Shown here: piece by piece, positions 1 through 5,845 of the stretch
How positions within the stretch are numbered: position 1 is the stretch's first letter
How the letters are laid out: each line of letters starts with the position of its first letter
Assembly (NCBI GenBank): GCA_030590715.1
Contig: JAUVCU010000066.1
Span: 1-7,515, forward strand
DNA length: 7,515 bases
Reading direction: 5' to 3'
DNA from: Lentisphaeria bacterium
GTDB taxonomy: Bacteria; Verrucomicrobiota; Lentisphaeria; Victivallales; JAUVCU01
Position numbers and translations under genes: made by a program
The notes under the pieces: generated by a model
Databases searched by the model: none
Told to the model about the DNA's origin: nothing
What the model saw: the letters and a program-made list of their open reading frames with translations, nothing else

Positions 1-66
1 TCATTCTGAATGAAAATATTGAAAAGCATGTGTGTGACAGACAAAAAGATTCCCCCCAGTAGGTTT

Positions 67-90
67 ATACTAGAAAACAACAACTAGTAT
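67..90. repeat. Short inverted repeat next to the palindrome
   Basis: ATACTAG at 67-73 and CTAGTAT at 84-90 form perfect 7-bp arms around a 10-base A-rich spacer (AAAACAACAA). It directly abuts the 20-bp palindrome, so two dyads lie side by side in 44 bases. There is no T-run on either strand that would make it a terminator. Confidence 0.45.
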
Positions 91-110
91 TTCTTATAAT
101 ATTATAAGAA
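91..110. repeat. 20-bp perfect palindrome
   Basis: Two 10-base half-sites, TTCTTATAAT and its exact reverse complement, abut without a spacer. Each half contains TATAAT, so a -10-like box is present on both strands. No good -35 element is visible at the right spacing on either side. Candidate roles are an operator for a dimeric regulator or a recombination or repeat remnant; the sequence does not decide. Confidence 0.5.
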
Positions 111-272
111 TTCATTAACTGTCGAAACTGGGAAATCGGGATAATTTTTGGCCATTTCAATGATAGTTTAGTCTCAGCAAAAGAAGTGATTGCCTATATC
201 GACAGAAATGAAGAATTAGCATATATAAATCTTGATGTTAAACAGAATGAAATCGACTTAATTATTGATTAA
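108..272 (+). pseudogene. Possible tail of a decayed plus-strand gene
   Basis: This plus-strand frame is open for 54 codons up to TAA at 270-272 and has no ATG; the only GTG would leave about 28 residues. The conceptual product has a protein-like character, for example AKEVIAYIDRNEELAYINLD followed by an acidic-hydrophobic C-terminal end, and the other frames here are broken by stops. I do not recognise the family. It may be the remnant of a gene cut off by deletion or insertion, or chance. Upstream in the same frame there are stops at 105-107 and 60-62. Confidence 0.25.
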
Positions 273-353
273 CCTACAGCATTGCAGTAGTGGTTTACAT
301 GGGGATTAATAATTAGCTTAAGCCAACTCCATTTCTGACACAGTCAAATAAAA

Positions 354-381
354 GCCAATTTGAACTATTGCTCAAATTGGC
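354..381 (-). terminator. Intrinsic terminator of the hem fusion gene
   Basis: A perfect 10-bp inverted repeat (GCCAATTTGA with TCAAATTGGC) encloses an 8-base loop. Read on the minus strand, the stem is followed at once by TTTTATTTG, a usable U-tract. It begins 25 bases after the hem stop codon, where a terminator is expected. The stem is AT-rich, so termination may be incomplete. The plus-strand side has no T-run, so it works in the minus direction only. Confidence 0.75.
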
Positions 382-406
382 GGTGATAAATGTTGTCTAG
401 ATAAAC

Positions 407-2575
407 TTATAACTGTTTGATATATTCGTTCACAATATGAGCAGAAAATGCATTGAAGCAGCCGGGAACTGTAGCAACCGTCGCTATGACTTTTTCCGTG
501 TAGTTTGTGCCTGTCAGCTCTTTTGCCGTAGGTTGTCCAATTGCTATTACAGTTTTATTTTCGAGACACTCTTCGCCGAATTGCTCTTTGAAGGATCTGG
601 CCGCAGAAGCGCTGGCAAAAAATACTGTTGTAAAATCAGGACATATTTCGTGCGTAACAGGAACATTTTTGTAGAGAACCAGATTTGTAACTTCCGGTCC
701 AAATTCAGCAATTGACTCAGCAAGAGATGTCCCAGCAATATCAGAAGCGAGCCGTAGAACTTTATCATCCTTTTTCAGAACTTCAGAAGCTGTTTTAAGA
801 ATGCCTTCGACCCCGAATTTATTAGAAGCTTCGGCATCCGGGAAAATTCCTTTTTCAATGAATGGCTCGGAAGTACCAGGACCACACGTAAGAACTTTTG
901 GAATAGAACGCATGTCCATTTTATTATCTTCTACAATTTGTAAAAATATTTTAGCACTGGCTGGAGAGGTCAAAACGACCCAGTCAAATTCTGATAACGT
1001 TTGAAGAACCGGAATACAATCAATATTTTGAACAAGTTGAATAAGTGGAAGGCTGATTGATTCACCACCGTTCTGACGGATAATCTCAGCACTTTTTTCC
1101 TGAATAGATTCACTGCCGGTAACCAATATTTTTTGTCCAGAATACAGACCGTGATTTTTATAAATGTATTTACCAGACGCAATTTCTCCTACAATCAATA
1201 ATCCAGGGCCATGCTTTGGATGCATATCTTTAGCCAAAGGGGAAATGTTGGCCAGATCAGAACTGATTATTCGCTGGTCCGGAGCACCCGCAGAAAGTAC
1301 GATAGAGCAGGGGGTCGACGGAGAAAATCCCTCCGACATCAGTCCTTCAACTATCTCTTTTACCTTTGTAATTGCCATGAAAAATACAAACGGCATTTTA
1401 TTTCTCTCTTTGGTGTATAGCTCATGGTATTCACTGCTTTCGGCTCTACGTGGGGTCAGCGCCGTAAATCCTCGTGATACACCTCTTCTTGTCAGTAAAA
1501 GCCCCGTTCCTGTTGTCGCGGCACTAAGACTTGTCGCTGCGGGAATTACGGTGAATGGAAAGCCGTATTCGTCCATTACGGCGATTTCCTCAGCTAGTCT
1601 GCCGAATATACCAGGATCTCCTCCTTTGAGTCGCACAACTGATTTACCTTGCTTCACATATTCTTCTATAAGCGCACAGATCTCTTTTTGATTTTTCGAG
1701 TGAAGGCCACTTCTTTTTCCGACATAAACAGCCTGTGCGTTTTCAGGAAGATGGCGTAGGAGTTCTTTAGGGGAAAGAGCATCGTACAGGCATATTTCAC
1801 ACTTCTTCAGTGCTTCAACAGTCGCGACAGGAGCATACGTCTCATTACCAGGACCTGAACCAGCAAAGACAGTTTCTTTAACAAATAGTTTACGGATTTC
1901 AGAAAGGACAGGGTTGCCTTTTTTGAAGGTAACAGCCAGATAGCCCTGACCCTGTGGTGGAGTCATATCTTTAAGTGGTATGTATTCATCAATTCGATCT
2001 GTAAAGTCCAGACGTTTCAAACCCGCAGCAGCCATAATAAGAACATCGTATTTACCCTGATCAAGCTGTTCAATTCTTCCGTCGATATTTCCACGTATAG
2101 AAAGGAGTTCAGCGTCAGGGAATCGTTCTGCACAGTATTGTTCGCGGCGTTCTGAACTGATACCAATTTTTAAACCGGGATGATTGCAGAAAGTATCATT
2201 TTCTTCACGTAAAATATTTCCATCGACGATCTCGAAGTTTTTATTCAGAACAAGTACATCTCGCGGATCCTCACGCCATGGAAGCCAGAACCAGTCAATT
2301 TCTGGATTGATTACATCAGGCAGATCTTTTGCACTGTGGACCGCGCAATCAAGCTCTTCATTAATTACTTTTGTGTCCAGATCATCGGTGAAAAAATTTG
2401 CGGCACTTACTTTTAGATCTGTTTGCTGATCGCGATCTCCAGTTGTGGTAAGCCATTGTTTATCAAATTCTACAGATGGCAATAATTCTACGATCTTATC
2501 TAACGCTTTGTTTGTCTGAACAATCGCAAGCTTGCTGTTTCGCGCACCAACCTTGATCGTGATCTTCTTATTCAT
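407..2575 (-). CDS. hemC/cobA/hemD: Trifunctional tetrapyrrole protein: HemC (domains 1-2 only) - SUMT/CobA - HemD fusion
   Basis: The 722-residue protein joins three consecutive activities from porphobilinogen toward precorrin-2. Residues 1-230 are porphobilinogen deaminase domains 1-2: GARNSKLA at 10-17, TTGD at 44-47, HSAKDLP at 80-86, REDPRD at 101-106, SSERR at 140-144, RGNIDGR at 161-167, GLKRL at 185-189 and PPQGQG at 206-211. Domain 3, with the dipyrromethane-binding Cys, is missing: only 27 residues separate PPQGQG from the SUMT motif GSGPG at 239-243. SUMT (about 235-470) shows YVGKRSGLHS at 284-293, RLKGGDPGIFGR at 315-326 and LSAGAPDQR at 427-435. HemD covers about 480-722: ILVTGS, WVVLTSPASA, TCGPGTSEP, LVLYKNVP, VFFASASAARSF and VIAIGQPTAKEL. 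ATG at 2575 was chosen because it starts the conserved HemC N-terminus and has AAGGGA just upstream; the open frame runs 26 codons further up to 2653 without family similarity. The 3' end is closed by an intrinsic terminator. Domain identity is very secure; deaminase activity is uncertain. Confidence 0.96.
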   Translation of the reverse strand: MNKKITIKVGARNSKLAIVQTNKALDKIVELLPSVEFDKQWLTTTGDRDQQTDLKVSAANFFTDDLDTKVINEELDCAVHSAKDLPDVINPEIDWFWLPWREDPRDVLVLNKNFEIVDGNILREENDTFCNHPGLKIGISSERREQYCAERFPDAELLSIRGNIDGRIEQLDQGKYDVLIMAAAGLKRLDFTDRIDEYIPLKDMTPPQGQGYLAVTFKKGNPVLSEIRKLFVKETVFAGSGPGNETYAPVATVEALKKCEICLYDALSPKELLRHLPENAQAVYVGKRSGLHSKNQKEICALIEEYVKQGKSVVRLKGGDPGIFGRLAEEIAVMDEYGFPFTVIPAATSLSAATTGTGLLLTRRGVSRGFTALTPRRAESSEYHELYTKERNKMPFVFFMAITKVKEIVEGLMSEGFSPSTPCSIVLSAGAPDQRIISSDLANISPLAKDMHPKHGPGLLIVGEIASGKYIYKNHGLYSGQKILVTGSESIQEKSAEIIRQNGGESISLPLIQLVQNIDCIPVLQTLSEFDWVVLTSPASAKIFLQIVEDNKMDMRSIPKVLTCGPGTSEPFIEKGIFPDAEASNKFGVEGILKTASEVLKKDDKVLRLASDIAGTSLAESIAEFGPEVTNLVLYKNVPVTHEICPDFTTVFFASASAARSFKEQFGEECLENKTVIAIGQPTAKELTGTNYTEKVIATVATVPGCFNAFSAHIVNEYIKQL

Positions 2576-2621
2576 AATTCCCTTGCTGAAAGTAAGTGGG
2601 TTCAATCTGTTCCTAATTAAA

Positions 2622-2651
2622 GGTGGAATTGATAAAAAAGAGAATCCCACC
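2622..2651 (-). promoter_or_regulatory. Hairpin between the TatD-like gene and the hem fusion gene
   Basis: On the minus strand GGTGGGATT and AATTCCACC can form a 9-bp stem with one G-U pair and a 12-base loop, followed by TTTAATTA. It lies 46 bases upstream of the hem start codon and 76 bases after the TatD stop. It could be a weak terminator for the upstream operon, or a leader hairpin that tunes hem expression. The T-run is broken, so a strong terminator is unlikely. I could not pick a convincing -35/-10 pair for a hem promoter in this 152-base gap. Confidence 0.4.
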
Positions 2652-2727
2652 ACTAACTGGTACAGAGCATTTTTGATTTCATTTTTAATATAGAGTACTG
2701 CGGAGACTTTGGAAGTATGACCTGAAA

Positions 2728-3393
2728 CTATAAATGAAAGAGTTTGGTGGTATTCGCTTGAATCTGAGTCATCAATTCTTTTTCTTCTACTTCCAAAAGT
2801 TCTGAAACTTTTGCATAAATTGTTTTTATTGATTCGTCAGATTCATCAGTCTCGAGAAAAAGATTTTCCAAAGGGATCAATTGAAGAGCATGTATATGTT
2901 TTGGTATTTCTTTGAGAATTGCCGCACCGATGGAAATGTAAAAGTTGTGTTTTAACAGTTCATCCGAAATTTTAAAATTTCCTTGAAACCCGTGAATGAT
3001 TATAGGAACCTTTGATTTTTTCAGCAACGAAATTATTTCAGGGAATGCCCGTACGCAGTGAATTAATAGTGGCTTATTATATTTTTCGGCGATGCGAAGC
3101 TGTTCTTTTAGGACTTTCTTTTGTCTTTCAAATTTAGTAGTAATGGCGCGATCTAACCCAGTTTCACCAATTGCGATGATATCTTCAGATTGAGCTGATC
3201 TATCAAGTTCAAGCAAAGCATTTTTGCAATCGGTAGAATCAATATGCCAAGGATGTAATCCTACCGAAAAAAAAGTGTTTTCACATTCTGAAATTGATTG
3301 ATCGTGAAACAGGCTGCAGAAAGTGATTACATCCTTCGACGGGGAAGGGGAGTGAGAGTGAATATCAATATATATATTAGATGGCAGTGTCAT
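2728..3393 (-). CDS. TatD-family metal-dependent hydrolase
   Basis: TatD-family proteins are TIM-barrel metal-dependent hydrolases; several act as DNases, but the substrate of this one cannot be read from sequence. The metal ligands appear in order: IDIHSH (His12, His14), VGLHPWH at 44-50, GETGLD with Glu77, LLIHCVRA with His112, IIIHGFQG with His134, and LETDE with Asp183. At 221 residues it is shorter than E. coli TatD or YcfH (about 260) and resembles the compact variant I recall from Bacteroidetes and related groups. I chose ATG at 3393 because it puts the HxH motif ten residues from the start, as is usual, and has a GGGA ribosome site about eight bases upstream. In-frame ATGs at 3438, 3411 and 3405 would only add an uncharacteristic leader over the DUF502 gene. 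With the chosen start it overlaps DUF502 by 17 nt and closes the five-gene operon. Confidence 0.93.
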   Translation of the reverse strand: MTLPSNIYIDIHSHSPSPSKDVITFCSLFHDQSISECENTFFSVGLHPWHIDSTDCKNALLELDRSAQSEDIIAIGETGLDRAITTKFERQKKVLKEQLRIAEKYNKPLLIHCVRAFPEIISLLKKSKVPIIIHGFQGNFKISDELLKHNFYISIGAAILKEIPKHIHALQLIPLENLFLETDESDESIKTIYAKVSELLEVEEKELMTQIQANTTKLFHL

Positions 3394-4087
3394 TTTTTTT
3401 CCCATTCCCATTGTGGTTTGGTGAAGCAATAGCACCACCGCTTATAACCAGACGCATACCTTCGGCCACATCCATGTCAAGAAATTTGCAGTCTTTGCGC
3501 GGGACAAAAAGAAGAAATCCACTGGTCGGATTGGGGGTTGTCGGGAGGAAAATGCTTACAAGATCTTCTCCAGACTTTTCGTGAGGCTCCCAGCCTTCAA
3601 CCTCGTTCTCATTAGTAAGGAAACCTATCACCCAAATTCCCTTGCGTGGGTATTCAAACATAACAACTTTATTGAACATACCGTTTTTAGTTGACCAGAT
3701 GGCATCCCAAATTTGTCTCGCGGTCAAATAAAATGTATTGAGCATAGGAACTCTACGCATAATGATATCTGCAAGGGAAATAAGCTTTTTGCCCAACGTG
3801 TATTGAGCTAGAGCCCCAATAATGAACAGCACGGAAAGGATGAGCAATATTGAAATACTACGAACAGCCCACCAGGCCCAGACTATCTTTTTCTCTGTAT
3901 CATCAAAGAGAAATGAGTGGTAGTTAGTTTTGATAAGGCTGATCGACCATTCTGTAAGATAGGTGAAAACAAAGTATCCGAACCATATCGTAACCCCGAT
4001 CGGTATAATGATCACAACTCCGGCAATAATCCTATTACGTATGCCGGCGAAGAGACCCAGTTTGTACTCTTTTACTTTATTTGTCAT
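3377..4087 (-). CDS. DUF502 family membrane protein
   Basis: This is a 236-residue protein of the DUF502 family, whose biochemical function is unknown to me. Two membrane segments are visible, at about 20-43 and 76-96. The conserved family signatures are all present: MRRVPMLNTFYLTARQIWDA at 110-129, VVMFEYPRKGIWVIGFLT at 141-158, FLPTTPNPTSGFLLFVPRKD at 180-199 and the LVISGG motif at 213-218. The C-terminal tail is Asn/Gly/Lys-rich and probably disordered. The ATG at 4087 lies inside the last codons of the CorC-type gene (11-nt overlap) and is preceded by AAAGGCGAG about ten bases upstream, which suggests translational coupling. Its 3' end overlaps the TatD-like gene. The position between two envelope- and housekeeping-type genes gives no clear functional clue. 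The family call is very secure; the role is open. Confidence 0.95.
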   Translation of the reverse strand: MTNKVKEYKLGLFAGIRNRIIAGVVIIIPIGVTIWFGYFVFTYLTEWSISLIKTNYHSFLFDDTEKKIVWAWWAVRSISILLILSVLFIIGALAQYTLGKKLISLADIIMRRVPMLNTFYLTARQIWDAIWSTKNGMFNKVVMFEYPRKGIWVIGFLTNENEVEGWEPHEKSGEDLVSIFLPTTPNPTSGFLLFVPRKDCKFLDMDVAEGMRLVISGGAIASPNHNGNGKKNDTAI

Positions 4088-5360
4088 TTATGCACTCGCC
4101 TTTTGAAATGGAAACAGAAATTACTCTGCGTTTATCAGCTTTAAGTACCTTAGTCATAATATTCCCATTTAGTACAGCATCATCACCTATTTCCGGTATT
4201 TTTCCCAGTCTGTCACAAATAAGACCGCCGACGGTGTCAAAATCCTCATCTTCCGGTAGATTGATTTCCATAAGTTCATTAAGGTCACTTATCAGCATTC
4301 GTGCAGAAATTACGACAGATCCGTCGGGCATCCATTGTGGTTCGTCATCTTCAGTCTGTTCCTCGTCGTATTCGTCGCGGATTTCACCGACAATCTCTTC
4401 GATAATGTCCTCAAGAGTTACGATTCCTGCGGTTCCACCATATTCATCAATAACCACTGCAATGTGAGTGTTATTTCGTTTTACCTCATCAAGCAGGTCG
4501 TCAATCGCTTTGGATTCAGGAATGAAGAATGGCTTATGGGCAAGTTCTTCCAGTGTGCTGTTTTCGATCTTTTCATCATTTAGAAAGTCTTTGGCGTAAA
4601 TGATACCTTTGATCTCATCTATGCTGTTCTCATAAACAGGGATACGGCTGTGACCGGTTCTAACAAATTCCTTTTTAGCTTCTTCCGGAGTCGAATTGAT
4701 AGGCAAGCCATGTACATCTATTCGGGGTTTCATGATCTCTCTCACCGGTGTATCATCGAGGTCAAAAATCCCTTTGATCATCATTTTTTCATCGTCTTCG
4801 AGAGCATTACCTGTATTTCGTGAATTTTCATTTTTTTCAACAAGAGACATAATCTCGTCTTCAGCCGTAGTTTTTTCTTCAGTGTCCTCAGGTTTAAGCT
4901 GGGCAAATAATGATTGAAGAAGCTGAATTATGAAAACGACAGGAAAAAGGATTGTGTATCGAAGTGCTTTGATAAAGGGGATTGTTCCTTTAAGAAGATA
5001 TATATCAACGGGCAATAAAACAGCTTTTGCGATTGACTCACCTAAAATCAGAGATGCGATGACGAGAACTGCCGCGGAATAATTGGGCGAAAAGTTGAAG
5101 AAAACAATTTTGCCATCGGAACAGATTTGTGTCGCAGAAATGGACATTCCAGTTATGGAAAGAAAGATCAGTATCTTGAACGTTATTGAATACGGTTCGT
5201 TTTGATTGATCCAGGCCTCTACAGTTGCCGCAAGTTCTCTATTTTTATTTTCAATTCTGCGTGCTCGTCCCAGGCTGAGGTCGTTAAGGAATTGCCAAGC
5301 GGTCACCAGCCAGATGAAGCATATTGTAAAAAAGATAAAAGTATTTGTATCAAATAGCAT
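4077..5360 (-). CDS. CorC/HlyC-family membrane protein (CNNM domain, CBS pair, CorC_HlyC domain)
   Basis: The family comprises integral membrane proteins linked to magnesium/cobalt ion handling; the haemolysin name is historical. The 427 residues split as follows: an N-terminal CNNM/DUF21-like membrane part (about 1-155) with hydrophobic stretches near 7-24, 60-78, 94-113 and 132-152; a charged linker; a CBS pair at about 205-325, recognised by REIMKPRIDV at 207-216, GHSRIPVY at 236-243 and IDEYGGTAGIVTLEDIIEEI at 304-323; a very acidic linker at 329-341; and a C-terminal CorC_HlyC domain at about 342-425 with DGSVVISAR and the FDTVGGL turn. The CNNM part is more diverged than the rest, so transport by this protein itself is less certain than the family call. 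The ATG is fixed by the TAATG overlap with ybeY and has GGTGA seven bases upstream. YbeY followed by a CorC protein is a common bacterial neighbourhood. Confidence 0.93.
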   Translation of the reverse strand: MLFDTNTFIFFTICFIWLVTAWQFLNDLSLGRARRIENKNRELAATVEAWINQNEPYSITFKILIFLSITGMSISATQICSDGKIVFFNFSPNYSAAVLVIASLILGESIAKAVLLPVDIYLLKGTIPFIKALRYTILFPVVFIIQLLQSLFAQLKPEDTEEKTTAEDEIMSLVEKNENSRNTGNALEDDEKMMIKGIFDLDDTPVREIMKPRIDVHGLPINSTPEEAKKEFVRTGHSRIPVYENSIDEIKGIIYAKDFLNDEKIENSTLEELAHKPFFIPESKAIDDLLDEVKRNNTHIAVVIDEYGGTAGIVTLEDIIEEIVGEIRDEYDEEQTEDDEPQWMPDGSVVISARMLISDLNELMEINLPEDEDFDTVGGLICDRLGKIPEIGDDAVLNGNIMTKVLKADKRRVISVSISKGECINDK

Positions 5361-5845
5361 TATTTGTTCACCGCAGGGAAAACTTCGGATAAAGTAAATT
5401 CTTTTCTCAATTGCGTCATAACCTCATTTTCGCGAATTCTCATGCGCTTTCTTGGCTCTTCCGATAAATCATCTTCTCCGGCCGCGTGAAGAAGTCCGTG
5501 AACAACGTAAAGAGTCAGTTCATCTGAATATGAGCTGTCTTCTCGTTCGCTCCCTTCATTATCGGCTACATCAACACAAATCACAAGGTCAACAGCAGTT
5601 TCATCGGGTGCGACAAACCCGTCCTCGAAATAACAAAATGATATTACGTCTGTAAGGCCCGTGTGCCCGACAAAATCTTCGTTGATCTGTGCAATCGATC
5701 GTGGTCCTACAAATGTTACTGAAATCAGCTGGTTTTCACCAACTTCAAGTCCGCTAAGCTCAGTCGATCTTGTTATCAGTTTTTTCAGTAGACTCCTGTT
5801 CGGAGTCGGAAATTTTCTGCGCCGCCATGAATAGGTCGTCTTCAT
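5360..5845 (-). CDS. ybeY: Endoribonuclease YbeY (16S rRNA maturation / ribosome quality control)
   Basis: YbeY is a metal-dependent single-strand RNase needed for 16S rRNA 3'-end processing and ribosome quality control. The 161-residue product has the family landmarks: LTDVISF at 64-70, VDLVICVDVA at 85-94 and the metal motif VVHGLLHAAGEDD at 114-126. The usual motif is H-x3-H-x5-H; here the first two ligands are His116 and His120, but the third position is Asp126, and the usual GYDH reads GEDD. Asp at this place also occurs, as far as I recall, in Bacteroidetes and PVC homologues, so it need not mean loss of activity. I chose ATG at 5845 because it gives the usual family length and has purine-rich AGAAGAAG directly upstream, with AAGGA further off. 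An in-frame ATG at 5884 adds 13 residues and has no ribosome site. Either start lies inside the 3' end of the HD-phosphohydrolase gene. The stop overlaps the next gene's start as TAATG. Confidence 0.95.
   Translation of the reverse strand: MKTTYSWRRRKFPTPNRSLLKKLITRSTELSGLEVGENQLISVTFVGPRSIAQINEDFVGHTGLTDVISFCYFEDGFVAPDETAVDLVICVDVADNEGSEREDSSYSDELTLYVVHGLLHAAGEDDLSEEPRKRMRIRENEVMTQLRKEFTLSEVFPAVNK

Larger units (their letters stand above)
1..406. other. Region without an intact gene
   Basis: No complete coding region is supported here on either strand. A plus-strand frame is open from the left edge to TAG at 60-62 (19 codons) and could be the very end of a neighbouring gene, but this is too short to judge. 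The stretch otherwise holds the two adjacent dyads, the possible gene remnant, and the hem terminator. Bases 273-353 show nothing I can name. Confidence 0.6.

Noticed and set aside
95..106. TATAAT boxes in the palindrome as a real promoter
   Set aside because: No -35-like element at 16-18 bp on either strand; the closest (TCGACA, minus strand) is only 13 bases away. The box also follows from the palindrome in AT-rich DNA.
1164..1691. Plus-strand open frame of 175 codons
   Set aside because: It lies antisense inside the SUMT module, its product is Ser/Thr/Pro-rich without family features, and it is best explained as a shadow of the real frame.
2576..2653. N-terminal extension of the hem fusion to an ATG at 2653
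   Set aside because: The extra 26 residues have no resemblance to HemC, no ribosome site was seen, and they run across the intergenic hairpin; the ATG at 2575 has AAGGGA upstream and begins the conserved HemC N-terminus.
4081..4467. Plus-strand open frame of 128 codons
   Set aside because: Antisense to the CBS/CorC_HlyC part of the membrane protein; Ser/Ile-rich composition typical of a reverse-strand shadow.
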